Shown one piece after another: positions 1-15,100 of a DNA stretch of 64,000 bases. The stretch is from NCBI GenBank assembly GCA_009760885.1, contig CM019716.1:12178050-12242049 (forward strand), given 5' to 3'. The DNA comes from Achatina immaculata (taxonomy: Eukaryota > Mollusca > Gastropoda > Stylommatophora > Achatinidae). A model generated the notes under the pieces. That model ran no database searches. It was not told the origin of the DNA and saw only the letters and a list, made by a program, of their open reading frames with translations. The translations under genes were made by a program, and so were the position numbers. Each line of letters opens with the position of its first letter. Position 1 is the stretch's first letter.

Positions 1-89
1 TGGTCAGCACCATGTCTGGCCCCCTTTCCTTCCCCAACTCCAGAAGAAGTCAGGTACCCATTTCTACAGCTCCCGGAACTTAAAATATC

Positions 90-285
90 ATTAGCTACAA
101 TGTTAAATTAATTGTCATTTAATACAATCCTAGAAAAACTTCCCTTTCTTATCCTAAAATACTATCTTATACAATCCCAGAAAAGCTCCCCACTCTTATT
201 CTAAAATACTATTTTATACAATCCCAGAAAGTCTCCCCATTTTTATCCTAAACTCCCCATTCTTATCCTAAAGTACCATCCATTC
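90..285. repeat. About 47 bp short tandem repeat
   Basis: Three to four units of AAATACTATCTTATACAATC and CCCAGAAAAGCTCCCCA. Confidence 0.7.
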
Positions 286-1000
286 ATTCATTCATTCATT
301 CATTTGCATGACCCTTGCGGAACTTTGCCTCCCGAACAGCACTCCTGTAGGCCTCTTGGTTGTGAGCATGATGGCCTGCTGCTGCTGCATCCATTTGCAG
401 ATCGTCAACGATGTCTTGCATCCATCTTCGTTTTGGTCTTCCTCTTTTTCTTTTTCCCACTATGTATCCTTCCAATACGATCTTCTCTAGATCACCATGA
501 CACTCAATGTGTCCAAAATATCCAAGTTTTCTCTCCCTAATCCTCTTCACTAGCCAGCCTTCTTCAATATTAAGCTCTTGTAGTATAGATATATTTGTTC
601 TTTTTTGTGTCCACGATATTTGGAGAACTCCTCTGTAGCACCACACCTAAAGGCATTTATGTGTTTCTCAGCTGTTTTGTTAAGTGTCCAGGTCTCACAG
701 GCATATGTTGCGATGGGAAAGATGCATGCCCTCAAAAATCCTATTTCTGTGGTTCTGTCTGTTCCTCTCCACAGATTCTTTATTTGTTTTACTTTCTGAA
801 GAGCCATAGATGTCCTCCTTTTAATTTCTCTCACTGTATCTCCATTATTAGTTAGTAGTGATCCAAGATATTCAAAACTCTCCACTTCTTCCAGTTTTTC
901 CTCACTGATACATATTTCAGCTGCCTTGTTTTTTTTTTTTTTCAGTTGTCATCAATTTAGTTTTCTTTGCATTAAGATAGAGGTTCTGCTCTTCGCTGTT
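286..1000 (-). mobile_element. RTE-like fragment (family A), 3' end with (GAAT)n tail
   Basis: The minus-strand protein reads [39 protein letters not shown] and RKRGRPKRRWMQDIVDDL, then ends HANE at an ATTC/GAAT repeat (286-303). One frame change lies near 600. Confidence 0.8.
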
Positions 1001-1499
1001 CTTACGGACTGACATAATTAGTTTTTCCATTCCTTTTTGTGTTGTGGACAGTAACACTGTGTTATCAGCATATCTAATCTCTGGTATTTCATACCATCCA
1101 TAACAGCCCTAAATAAACCCTGTACTCAAATTCCTTTTGCTAAGATCCTAGCATAATACATGTGCCACTGACCTGAATATAATATCTAGTAAGATCATAA
1201 CACAACAACGCACAATGTTCGCTGCAGATTTCCAGATAATCAACAAAAAGTTTTTTAAAAAAAATACTGATGTCAGAATAGTTCACGTAAATATCTCCTT
1301 TCACAGCACAACTGCAGCATCCAAGATTTTTTTCTTCTTTAACTGACAGTTGGATTTATTGTGCAATGTTTCCAGAATATTTTGTTGGTTATTTCTTACC
1401 AGCAAGAAAGTCTGAACTCAGATAAGCTAAAGTCATCAACTTTTGAATTTCTGACTTTGATGATCAGTCGAATCCTGAAGCAGTTCTGGGACCAAGTAA

Positions 1500-1985
1500 C
1501 ATGAGGGCAGGTGCTGATGAGTGCAAGATAAAATTTACAGTGATGAAAACATGAGGACTGATGAATGCAAGATAAAATCTAAAGTGGTGAAAACATGAGG
1601 ACTGATGAATGCAAGATAAAATTTACAGAGGTGAAAACATGAGAACTAGCACTGCTTACAAGAGCCAGATAAAATTTACAGTGATAAAAATATGAGGGCA
1701 GGTGCTGATGAATGCAAGATAAAATTTACAACTCTTAAAGTTCTACATTTAATATTAGCAAGATTCTGCTTTCTGTGGTTAGTTTATCTGTACAGCTTAT
1801 TCTGTGGTTAGTTTATCTTTATGGCTTATTCTGTGGTTAGTTTATCTGTATGGCTTATTCTGTGGTTAGTTTATCTGCATGGCTTATTCTGTGGTTAGTT
1901 TATCTGTATGGCTTATTCTGTGGTTAGTTTATCTATATGGCTTATTCTGTGGTTAGTTTATCTATATGGCTTATTCTCACATTCT
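1500..1985. repeat. Two minisatellites, about 58 bp and 30 bp
   Basis: 1500-1745 repeats GAATGCAAGATAAAATTTAC with gaps. 1770-1980 has 7 units of TCTGTGGTTAGTTTATCTGT plus ATGGCTTAT. Confidence 0.85.
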
Positions 1986-2204
1986 ATGATGCTCATGCTG
2001 TTCTTAATGTGACTCATGTTTCAGTGTTGGTAAATTTTGTTTCTTTACTCGAAATTTTTTAACAAACCACATCTTCACCTTAGTGCTCATTGGAGACAAA
2101 ACAAAGTCTGTGCACTATTTAAAAAATTGCTGTGTATTTAAACTACTGTAGAACATTTCTGTACAATTCCCCCCCCCCACCAAAATATTTTTAATGATCT
2201 TATG

Positions 2205-3045
2205 TTTCACAGACCCCACATTTGTTCATGTTCAGGATCTCAGATTATATGTTTGACAGACCCCACATTTGTTCATGTTCAGGATCTCAGATTTTATGTT
2301 TGACAGACCCCACATTTGTTCATGTTCAGGATCTCAGATTATATGTTTGACAGACCCCACACTTGTTTATGTTCAGGAATATGAGATTATGGTTCAGGAG
2401 GTGGCATGTCCTGTCTGTTGTTTGCTGTATGATCAAATATCACTAAGTGTTAATTGTTAGCTGGAGGTGGCATGTCCTGTCTGTTGTTTGCTGTATGATC
2501 AAATATCACTAAGTGTTAATTGTTAGCTGGAGGTGGCATGTCCTGTCTGTTGTTTGCTGTATGATCAAATATCACTAAGTGTTAATTGTTAGCTGGAGGT
2601 GGCATGTCCTGTCTGTTGTTTGCTGTATGATCAAATATCACTAAGTGTTAATTGTTAGCTGGAGGTGGCATGTCCTGTCTGTTGTTTGCTGTATGATCAA
2701 ATATCACTAAGTGTTAATTGTTAGCTGGAGGTGGCATGTCCTGTCTGTTGTTTGCTGTATGATCAAATATCACTAAGTGTTAATTGTTAGCTGGAGGTGG
2801 CATGTCCTGTCTGTTGTTTGCTGTATGATCAAATATCACTAAGTGTTAATTGTTAGCTGGAGGTGGCATGTCCTGTCTGCTGTTTGCTGTATGATCAAAT
2901 ATCACTAAGTGTTAAGTGTTAGTTGGAGGTGGCATGTCCTGTCTGTTGTTTGCTGTATGATCAAATATCACTAAGTGTTAAGTGTTAGTTCGAGGTGGCA
3001 TGTCCTGTTTGCTGTATGATCAAATATCACTCTGTGTAACTATTA
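2205..3045. repeat. Two adjacent minisatellites, 47 bp and 66 bp
   Basis: 2205-2380 has 3-4 units of TTTGTTCATGTTCAGGATCT. 2390-3045 has about 10 units of GGAGGTGGCATGTCCTGTCT and GATCAAATATCACTAAGTGT. Confidence 0.9.
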
Positions 3046-3140
3046 GTGGGAGATGCCCTGTTTACAGCCTGGAAACTACGCACTAGTCTCTGTGAGTCGT
3101 GTTTCTGAAGGTGTCTCTACATTCATGATCTGGTGCTGTG

Positions 3141-3165
3141 TCATGGTACCAAAAGTCCATCCATG
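3141..3165 (-). CDS. Possible terminal exon
   Basis: After a gctgacag acceptor, a phase-2 reading gives MDGLLVP then TGA. Only weak evidence supports this. The real 3' end could lie elsewhere, including left of the window. Confidence 0.2.
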
Positions 3166-6100
3166 CTGTCAGCAGCCACTATGGATCTTGTCGTCCACAG
3201 TTCACATCTTCAGAAAATATAAGACAAACAAAAAAAAAGTCCCACTTCCCAGTGTGTCTTCACAACCTGTGCACCAAAAGCCCAATACTTTTATCAGTGA
3301 AAATGCAATACAACATGACACAAACCAACAAAATATCAACCTTTCTGACACATACATTTTGCATATTTCTGGATCATAATGAGCTGGTACACCTCGTAAA
3401 TTTTCTGGCTGTGGAAAGGTCAAGGTTAACTCTGACTGCAGATCCTGGCAAACCTCCAGTGCTGGACTTCTTAACCCAGCATTTACAAGACTGTCAAATA
3501 ACAGAACAGTATCAGTGCATAATAAGAAGTAAAACATGCGTAACATGACAAATCTCATACACTATACTATGTAAGTCTCTTATATTACATTACAATACAT
3601 TACAGTATATTATTATAAGTGCCATACAATATACTATGTTTATAAGTTTACCACAAAACATTGTGTACCAGACTGAAAAAACAAAATACTCCCTGATTGT
3701 TAAATAAAAATGAAGCTATTTCATCTTCCAATACACATATCAGACATATTATAGTCTCAATGAGATATGTCAAATGTGTCTCACAGCATATTAGATTTAT
3801 AACATATAAAACATAAAAATACTGAGATTTATAATATTGCTATGAGAACTAAAGATTAGGAGACATAACACAGCTAAGAGACCTAAAGAATAGGAGATTT
3901 ATAACACAACTATGAGAATTAGAGAAGAGATTTATAACACAGCTATGAGAACTAAAGAGTAGGAGGCTGATAGCACAGCTATGAGAACTAAAGAGTAGGA
4001 AATTTATAACAGCTATGAGAACTAAAGAGGAGATTATAACACAGCTATGAGAACTAAAGAGGAGATTATAACACAGCTATGAGAATTAAAGAAGAGATTT
4101 ATAACACAGCTGTGAGAACTAAAGAGTAGGAGGTTGATAGCACAGCTATGAGAACTAAAGAGTAGGAAATTTATAACACAGCTATGAGAACTAAAGAGTA
4201 GGAGGTTGACAGCACAGCTATGAGAACTAAAGAGTAGGAAATTTATAACACAGCTATGAGAACTAAAGAGGAGATTATAACACAGCTATGAGAACTAAAG
4301 AGGAGATTATAACACAGCTATGAGAATTAAAGAGTAAGAGATTTATAACAGAACTAGGAGAACTAAAGAGCAGGAGATTTATAACAGCTAAGAGAATTAA
4401 AGACTAGGAGATTTATAATAAATATGAGAACTAAAGAACAGGAGATTTATAACACACCTGTTAGAGCTAAAGAATAAAAGATTTATAATCCAGCTGTGAG
4501 AACTAAAGAATAAGAGATTTCTAATAGCTAAGAGAACTAAAGAATAGGAGATTTATAAGACAGTTATAACATGAAACCTGAGGATGCATTTTTAAAATCT
4601 GGTCAGCCAAAAGCCTTAATTTGCTCCATGATGATTTTGTTGATAAATGCAAGACTTTTAACTGGATAACACCTTTTATAAAATTTCTGACAAAGTGATC
4701 ATTGAAATATCCACCACAACTCTACCGCCAGCACTGCCTGTCACTGATACTCACTTATTCAGAACAAGCAGCAACTTGGCTTCTATTAAAATCCTCTTGT
4801 GTCTGCGACTTCCCTGTACAAGCGACTGGCACACAGACAGAAGGTAGTACAAACACTGGAAACACAACAAAGAAATGTGATTCATCAAAAATATCAAAAT
4901 AGATGTCTAGTGAATGAATGAATTAACAGAGTTCAGATGTGAGGTTTTCTAACAGAAACCACATTTCCCTGAATAGATTTTATAACTCTGGAACCTTGTA
5001 CTCCTTTCCTGTACAAGGAAATATAATCATAACATATAAACCTCTAATTCAGTGCTTCTCAACATCTCAGACCCCAAATCCTCCCTTTATAACCCAGGCT
5101 GCCCCCCCCCAAATCCTCCCTTTATAACCCACACTACCTCTGAATCCTCTCCTAAACATTAAATCATCATCTAGAAAGATTTTACCATTATAGACTCCTT
5201 TGTGCTGGTAAAGTTCCTCTCCTAAACATTAAATCATCATCTAGAAAGATTTTACCATTATAGATTCCTTTGTGCTGGTAAAGTTCCTCTCCTAAACATT
5301 AAATCATCATCCAGAAAGATTTTCACCATTATAGATTCCTTTGCGCTGGTAAAGTTCCTCCCCAGGGAAGATAACTTCCTCCTCACTGAAATTAGAGTCT
5401 ACTTCTAATATATTTCCCATCCAGGGTAAGTTTGGAAAGACTTTTAGATACTCCCATCAACTACTGCCACTATTCTCTTGGATAATGTCAGGAAAGAGGT
5501 TAAAACATCCAATCCTTGGTTTAAGTTTGAGGCTAACAACTTCCGGCAAGAAAGAGAAAGATTTCCCTACTTTCACATGACTTGCTCTCTAATGCTTGAG
5601 TAAAACTGTTACATATATCTCATACTTTAGTTCTCCATCCATCCATGTCCTTGGCCAGTCATCAGCGTGACAGTCACTGTTTAGCATTACCTGAGGCACA
5701 CTGCTACAAATTTTCTCCACTTCACATGGTCTGCAACCATCTTTTGTATGACGCCAAGCAGTTGCACGTTGTTCAGCTAAACTTGAACTGCTCTTCATCA
5801 TGTCAGCTTTACTCAGCTTCTCTTCTTTCCTTCATGTGTTTACTGCATGGCTGTTCTAGCTTCATGTGTTTACTGCATGGCTGTTCTAGCTTCATGTGTT
5901 TACTGCATGGCTGTTCTAGCTTCATGTGTTTACTGCATGGCTGTTCTAGCTTCATGTGTTTACTGCATGGCTGTTCTAGCTTCATGTGTTTACTGCATGG
6001 CTGTTCGAGCTTCATGTGTTTACTGCATGGCTTGCTCCAACTTTGTATTATTTATGTCTACCTGGGTGTATTTAATGCCATCTTTCTACGAGGATACCAC

Positions 6101-9100
6101 AAAGCTAAGTTTTTCATTTATTTTCTGTGTTTTTTTGTTTTTTTTGTGTTGTGTTGTTCTTGTAAGTGATCCTTGAAAAAGGCTGACGTTGAAATACTGG
6201 ATGTTGCATGTTCCTCATTTATACATGCTCACCTTACTTTCTGCCATTCATGTTTCTTCTCATTTTCCTCATTTCTTCTATCTTTTGTAAAACTGAACCA
6301 CACACCTCCATATTACCAGAACCAGGTTTACACGCAGCTGTCACTTCTTTTATTTCTAGCAATGTTTTGAACTGTTTCGATCTACTCATAGCACAAATAC
6401 ATTTATACTGTTTTTGTGTTATAATTACACCAACATCTTAACACTTGCAAGCTGCTTATAAATCTCAACTGGGCTACAAGTCAAAGGATTGAGATACCTG
6501 ACAACCATCAAAGCATAAACACTACAAGTAGGACAGACATAGCACTGACAACCACCAAAACATAAACACTACAAGTAGGACAGACATAGCACTGACAACC
6601 ATCAAAGCATAAACACTACAAGTAGGACAGACATAGCACTGACAACCACCAAAACATAAACACTACAAGTAGGACAGACATAGCACTGACAACCATCAAA
6701 GCATAAACACTACAAGTAGGACAGACATAGCACTGACAACCACCAAGATATGAAGACTACAATTAAGGTGGGCACAGCACTGACATCCACCAAAACATAA
6801 ACAATACAATTAAGGAAGATATAGCACTGACATCCACCAAAACATAAACAATACAATTAAGGTAGATATAGCACTGACAACCACCAAAACATAAACAATA
6901 CAATTAAGGTAGATATAGCACTGACAACCACCAAAACATAAACAGTACAATTAAGGTAGATATAGCACTGACAACCACCAAAACATAAACAGTACAATTA
7001 AGGTAGATATACCACTGACAATCACCAATGCATAAACGCTACATGTAGAATAGACACAGCACTGACAACCATCAAAATATAAACACTACAGGCAGTGTGG
7101 ATGCAGCACTGACAACCACCAAAATATAAACGCTACAAGCACTGTGTACATAGCACTGACAACCACCAAAATATAAACACTATATGTAGGGTGGACATTG
7201 CACTGACAACCACCAACGCATAAACAATACAATTAAGGTAGATATGGCACTGACAAACCACCAATGCATAAACACTGCATGTAGGGTGGACACAGCACTG
7301 ACAACCACCAATGCATAAACACTATATGTAGAGTTGACATAGCACTGACAATCACCAATGCATAAACACTGCATGTAGGATGGACAAAGCACTGACAACC
7401 ACCAAAATATAAACACTGCAACCAGTGCGGACATAGCACAATTAAGGTGGACATACCCCTAACAACTACCACCAAAGAATATAGCTGACAGCCATATGAA
7501 GGCCACAAGCAATGGACATACCTTCTCACAGACGCATTGCTTAAGGAGACAGAGGATTCCAGTAATGTGGGCTTCTCTCATCAGACAAGTGTGCGTGCTG
7601 AAACATGAACAAAATAAGAATTATAATTGAGACTAATATGCTTTGGCTTCGACCTTCAACATTTCTACATATTCCAGCGGTGATGAGCAGCAAACTTTCA
7701 CACCCTTTTCACCTCATGGACCTCCTACCCTTCATATTTTTCTTTAAAGCATCTAGTTTCATTTTTTTTTTCCCTCTTCATCTGTTTCATTAGCTTCTGA
7801 GGTCTTGATCCAATTTCTGTCGAGACACAAGGAGGTGCAGATAACCAGGTTATTCTCAACAAACTGCAGCAGAAGACAAGATGGTGGCAAACTTGCAGAG
7901 TGTTAAAATCTAACACCCAAACTCTGGCTAAGCTTAATAAGACATAACTGTAAGACATAATGAAATTACATGACGCACAATGTTGTCTGGTATAAAGAAT
8001 ATGACAGGACATATCCACAGATAATGCCAATCTATGACTAACGTAGCTTAACATATTCTTACCTCTCCCATGTTGCAATGGCTGCCAACAGCTCCAGCCA
8101 AGGCACTTTCTCGTGGTCGGCAGATGCCTGCTTCAGTAAGCTGAGGATGTGTTCAATCATTTCTGAAGACACCAGGTCGGAGCAAAAGCTGCAGAGACCA
8201 AGTGGAAAGCTGAATGTTAATTCCATGCCTACTTCCAGCCAATCAAATGTGTACAGCCATACGCAGGAAAAGCTGTCTAACCGTAGCAGAAAATGGTGCT
8301 AAAAAAACTGCTGCAGTCCATGCTCCATGTCTCTGTTTTAAAAATCTTGCACTGAATGCAAGGAACTCAGACTTGCAACTATCATCAATCAACCAAAAAG
8401 TCTTTGATTTTAAAAGATGATGAACAGTTGTAGTTACATCACCTGAGGATGAAATGTGGACCAACATTGTGCAAGCACAGATGACTGGGCCTTTGCTGAG
8501 GTCAAGTATGCCAAGCACAGATGACTGGGCCTTTGCTGAGGTCAAGTATGCCAAGCACAGATGACTGGGCCTTTGATGAGGTCAAGTATGCCAAGCACAG
8601 ATGACTGGGCCTTTGCTGAGGTCAAGTATGCCAAGCAAACATTGCTCTCAGCAACTTACATCTGTCTGCTTCAAAACTGTTGTATGAAATGAATGTGTCA
8701 GAATTTATTATTACTATATTCACAACTGAAACTACACAAGGCAAATTTTAGCATTCAATAATAAATATAACTTAAACTGTCAATGTTTACTTCTATATAT
8801 ATTCTTCATTATCATGATGGCAGGACAATTTACACAAGCAGTATCTTTGAGGATTACCTTTCATCCATAGTCAGAACCATCTTTGTGGAAGCAGAACACA
8901 CACTCTTAAATAGCTGAAAATGTTGACAAACTCATATTTATATCACATCATGAGAAGCTGGCATTAAAGTCTTGCCATAAACAGAAGAAAAAACAGCTCA
9001 TCTCAAAATCACATCAAATGTATGACAAATATGTGGGACATTACTCTACAGGTACCTTTCATAACTAATTTCCAACATCAGCATCATCACTAACCCTCTA

Positions 9101-12100
9101 AACTCATCATACACCACAGCTGAGTCTTTACTTTTGTCAACACTTGGACATGTAATGAGACATCTCACAAAGTATTATTTGCAGACTCTATTTCTTTTTA
9201 AACAACTAAAGAAGCTGTGGAGAGGAACAGACAGAACTACAAAAATAAGATTTTTAAGGGCATGCATCTTTCCCATCGCAACATATGCCTGTGAGACCTG
9301 ACACTTAACAAAACAGCTGAGAAACACATAAATGCCTTTGAATGTAAATGCTACAGAAGAGTTCTTCAAATATCGTGGACACAAAAAAGAACAAATATGT
9401 CCATACTACAAGAACTTAATATTGAAGAAGGCTGGCTAGTAAAGAGGATTAAAGAGAGAAAACTTAAATATTTTGGAGACATTAAATGTCATGATAATCT
9501 AGAGAAGACAGTCTTGGAAGGGTACATAATGTGGAAAGGAAAGAGAGGAAGACCATGGTGAAGATGGCTGCAAGATATCGTTGATGATCTGCAAATGGAT
9601 GCAGCAGGCCATCTTGCTCACAACCGAGAGGCCTACAGGAGTGCTGTTAGGATGGCAAAGTTCCGTAAGGGGTATGCAAAAGAATGAATGAATTTCTTTT
9701 TGTCAACATTTGGACATGTAATGAGACATCTCACAAAGTATTATCTGCACCACTATCTAAAAAAGAAATACACTATTAATGACCAAAGATATCTTCAGCA
9801 AGGTATGGTCCAGGAACTTTTTGTGACAACTGCAGAACATCTCACAAAGAGAATCTAGTGCAGCTATAACAATCTTTAAAAAACTCAGGCAATCCTCTCT
9901 CATTCACACAAACTATTGGCCCCTTTCTTCTTAATACCTTTTTGCCATCTGCCTTCTCAGAAAAAAGTCTCTTTCTCACGAACTGACCTTCACATCATAT
10001 CATATTTCTCAATTCATTCAAACTCAGCCAAATATACAGTCTAATATGATGAGCCAGACCTTGCAGGCAGATATTATTTGCTTTCTGAGGCTATTTTCCC
10101 CAGCACTGGACTATCAGGTGCCAGTTTTTACAGTTAGACCAACTGGAAAGTGCACTAATGGTTCATGAACCCACAAGTTTATAGATGAGAAGACAGGCCA
10201 CTATTTACTAGCTTACTCATTCGCTCATCTTTAACAAATGAAACAATAAGGGTTACTTCAACAACCAAACCTGTCCAAACATAACAAGAAAAAAAACCCC
10301 AAACCCCTGTACATTACCTCAAATCTGTCAGCAGAGAGCTGGCAATGACTCAGTAACTGTCCAACCACTGACACTAGACTGCTGGCTCTACAGCTTTCAT
10401 TTAGCAGCGATATGCAGAAACTGAGAGATATGCAATATTTCAGCACAATTAGCTCAATCACATCCTAAAATATTACTTTTGTAACTCTTTAGTGATGGCA
10501 GTTAGTAACAAGATTTTCCAACACACTTTTAGCTTTATCATGTAGAAAAGATTTATAATGTTATCATCTTTCTACAAAACCTAATCCAATATTTTTAAAC
10601 CAAAACTTAAAACTTGAAGTCTCACGTTAAAAACAGAAAAAAAAAGTATAATCATCACAATGCCTTCTCAGAAAAAAGTCTCTTTCTCACGAACTGACCT
10701 TCACATCATATCATATTTCTCAATTCATTCAAACTCAGCCAAATATACAGTCTAATATGATGAGCCAGACCTTGCAGGCAGATATATTTGCTTTCTGAGG
10801 CTATTTTCCCCAGCACTGGACTATCAGGTGCCAGTTTTTACAGTTAGACCAACTGGAAAGTGCACTAATGGTTCATGAACCCACAAGTTTATAGATGAGA
10901 AGACAGGCCACTATTTACTAGCTTACTCATTCGCTCATCTTTAACAAATGAAACAATAAGGGTTACTTCAACAACCAAACCTGTCCAAACATAACAAGAA
11001 AAAAACCCCCAAACCCCTGTACATTACCTCAAATCTGTCAGCAGAGAGCTGGCAATGACTCAGTAACTGTCCAACCACTGACACTAGACTGCTGGCTCTA
11101 CAGCTTTCATTTAGCAGCGATATGCAGAAACTGAGAGATATGCAATATTTCAGCACAATTAGCTCAATCACATCCTAAAATATTACTTTTGTAACTCTTT
11201 AGTGATGGCAGTTAGTAACAAGATTTTCCAACACACTTTAAGCTTTATCATGTAGAAAAGATTTATAATGTTATCATCTTTCTACAAAACCTAATCCAAT
11301 ATTTTTAAACCAAAACTTAAAACTTGAAGTCTCACGTTAAAAACAGAAAAAAAAAGTATAATCATCACAATGAATTCACATGAATCTCTAAATTCTCACT
11401 TGAACAACACTACCTCCCATGCAGCCGAAATATCTAATCTCATTAAACAAGCACCAGAATTCATCTGTAACATAAAATACCTCCAAAGCAAGGGCTACAA
11501 TTTGTACTACTAGTATCTGCTTACCACTCTTGGCATACAAGCCGAGACACCGCCTGTGCTGCTTGAAGCTGTATGCTGGGTCGACTCACCTGCGACAAAA
11601 AAAAAAAAACATCACCAACATCTGTAAAAATAACTAACATTCACAAATAACAAGTAAACTAAAAAAAACAGAAAACAATAGAGCTCTTAATCCCACATAA
11701 CTACCACAAGATATCAGACACTGTTTCACAGTTTCTACAACAACATAACTACCACAAGATCAAGTCAATACACATATAAGACTAGTAGTTTGACACTTTC
11801 TACAACAACATAACTACCACAAGATCAAGTCAATACACATATAAGACTAGTAGTTTCACACTTTCTACAACAATACCTGCTCTAGACAATACATCAGTTT
11901 GAAAGGCAGATTCTCAGTCAAGGCTACTGCCATTATTCTGCATCACAAAAAATCAAAAATATTTTTAAAAATTATACAATTATTTACATCGTTCCTAATT
12001 TAAAGAAACAGATTTCATTGCTGAAACAGCCTAACTGAACAGATAAAAAGATGACTGAAAAATAATTTTATTCTAAATGGAAAAAAAAAAAGCAAATATT

Positions 12101-15100
12101 TAGAAAGAACTTCCTTATAAAATCTTTGTTTTTCATTTTTATTATAGCGAAATTGTTTTTTTTTTCTTCAATATCCTAGTCTCATATCTCTCCAATTATA
12201 TTTTACTGTATTGCATTCTTTTGTAATGTATTATACTCTATTATATTGTACTGTATTGTATTATACTATATTATACTGCCATGTATTGTATTTTATTATA
12301 TTGCACTGTACTGTAGTGTAATGTATTTCACTGCAAGGTACAGTATTCCACTGTACTGTACCACATCATAATAAAATATGTATAAAAGTTGAACACAGGC
12401 ACATTACCTACCTGCTGCTGTCCAGACAACATGACACCAACGAGTCAAGAAGCATACCATGAGCTTGACAATCTTGAACGTACCCAACCACCTTAATCAA
12501 TGGCTCTATCACGCCCCTCTGTGCAAGCCTGGCATCCCACCTGGATAAAGCATCACAAAACATTCCCTGTCACTCTCACATCCTCCAAGTAAACTTACAC
12601 TGAAACTCACAACACGATGTTTCCTCACATCCTCCAAGTAAACTTACACTGAAACTCACAACACGATGTTTCCTCACATCCTCCAAGTAAACTTACACTG
12701 AATCTACTAAAACTCACAACACAACCTGTAGGAAAACTTAAACTGAATTACTGAAACTCACAAGACAATGTTTTCTTACATTACAATCATGTTCATTACC
12801 TTCACTATATATCTGAAAGATCAAAATATACAACCTCCAAATTTTTTTTTTTCCTGAGATATTTTGAAGTATTGTCTTTATAAATTAACAGGTTAAAGTC
12901 ATGGTTTGTGGTGTCCTAGACATAAAAGTTATGGTTTGTGGTGTCCTGGACATAAAAGTTTTAGTTTCTTGTGTCCTTGACATAAAAGTTTTAGTTTCTT
13001 GTGTCCTTGACATAAAAGTTTTAGTTTCTTGTGTCCTTGACATAAAAGTTTTAGTTTCTTGTATCCTTGACATAAAAGTTTTAGTTTCTAGTATCCTGGA
13101 CATAAAAGTTCATAACATAGTGAAACAGTGCATTTTCAAGTTAACATTACTTGATTTTTGTAAAACTTGGACAAGAAACAGATGAAACAGAAAGTGAAAG
13201 CGTAAAGAGATGTGGTTTTGAAGAGAGAAGAAACATAAACACTCGGTGACCAAAGAAGCAAATGAAAAGTTTAGAAAAATTAAAAACTGCATTTATAAAA
13301 AGCTGGAAAGAAAAGATTTAGTTATAATTCTCTGAACAGAATCTATCAATCACTGGAAAACTCGTGTGAAAAGAGTAAAAGGGGAAAATATCTGAACAGA
13401 CTGGCTACATGACATGAGGAAAGGAATGGTAAGTAATCTCATCAGAAACAGAAAAGGTGGCACAAAACTAAGATACTGACACATGTCCCAGTACTTAATG
13501 ACCAAATGTCTTGTGAAACAATGAAACAACTTAAGAACGCCCCCTAGGATTTAAAAATACAAACAAGAGAGTGCAGGAAAATCAGCTGCTCACCCTTCAT
13601 CTCTGGAAGACACGAGGGCACAAAGTTCATCTGCCTGCTGGACTGCCTCAGGGTTAGTCTATGTGAAGAAAGTCATCTTTCAGGAATTTCCATCAAAAAA
13701 AATCAAAAATATTTTTAAAAATTATACAATTATTTACATCGTTCCTAATTTAAAGAAACAGATTTCATTGCTGAAACAGCCTAACTGAACAGATAAAAAG
13801 ATGACTGAAAAATAATTTTATTCTAAATGGAAAAAAAAAAGCAAATATTTAGAAAGAATTTCCTTATAAAATCTTTGTTTTTCATTTTTATTATAGCGAA
13901 ATTGTTTTTTTTTTCTTCAATATCCTAGTCTCATATCTCTCCAATTATATTTTACTGTATTGCATTCTTTTGTAATGTATTATACTCTATTATATTGTAC
14001 TGTATTGTATTATACTATATTATACTGCCATGTATTGTATTTTATTATATTGCACTGTACTGTAGTGTATTGTATTTCACTGCAAGGTACAGTATTCCAC
14101 TGTACTGTACCACATCATAATAAAATATGTATAAAAGTTGAACACAGGCACATTACCTACCTGCTGCTGTCCAGACAACATGACACCAACGAGTCAAGAA
14201 GCATACCATGAGCTTGACAATCTTGAACGTACCCAACCACCTTAATCAATGGCTCTATCACGCCCCTCTGTGCAAGCCTGGCATCCCACCTGGATAAAGC
14301 ATCACAAAACATTCCCTGTCACTCTCACATCCTCCAAGTAAACTTACACTGAAACTCACAACACGATGTTTCCTCACATCCTAAAAGTAAACTTACACTG
14401 AAACTCACAACACGATGTTTCCTCACATCCTCCAAGTAAACTTACACTGAATCTACTAAAACTCACAACACAACCTGTAGGAAAACTTAAACTGAATTAC
14501 TGAAACTCACAAGACAATGTTTTCTTACATTACAATCATGTTCATTACCTTCACTATATATCTGAAAGATCACAATATACAACCTCCAAATTTTTTTTTT
14601 TTTCCTGAGATATTTTGAAGTATTGTCTTTATAAATTAACAGGTTAAAGTCATGGTTTGTGGTGTCCTAGACATAAAAGTTATGGTTTGTGGTGCCCTGG
14701 ACATAAAAGTTATAGTTTCTAGTGTCCTGGACATAAAAGTTTTAGTTTCTTGTGTCCTTGACATAAAAGTTTTAGTTTCTTGTGCCCTTGACATAAAAGT
14801 TTTAGTTTCTTGTGTCCTTGACATAAAAGTTTTAGTTTCTTGTGTCCTTGACATAAAAGTTTTAGTTTCTTATGTCCTTGACATAAAAGTTTTAGTTTCT
14901 AGTATCCTGGACATAAAAGTTCATAACATAGTGAAACAGTGCATTTTCAAGTTAACATTACTTGATTTTTGTAAAACTTGGACAAGAAACAGATGAAACA
15001 GAAAGTGAAAGCGTAAAGAGATGTGGTTTTGAAGAGAGAAGAAACATAAACACTCGGTGACCAAAGAAGCAAATGAAAAGTTTAGAAAAATTAAAAACTG

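Larger units (their letters stand above)
9951..11372. repeat. 711 bp tandem segmental duplication with coding exon D
   Basis: The 9951-10661 and 10662-11372 copies are almost identical (a few single-base indels in A/C runs and one substitution). Each carries the 103 nt exon D with both splice sites. Confidence 0.92.

Noticed and set aside
5589..5801. Minus-strand 70-codon ORF ([17 protein letters not shown]) as a gene exon
   Set aside because: Resembles protein, but no acceptor/donor pair fits the gene phase. Probably a transposon remnant.
5645..6169. 174-codon ORF
   Set aside because: Contains the 30 bp minisatellite and part of a dispersed repeat. No coding features.
6495..7440. CRISPR-like regularly spaced repeats
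   Set aside because: Units are contiguous variants of one sequence with no unique spacers, in a eukaryotic intron.
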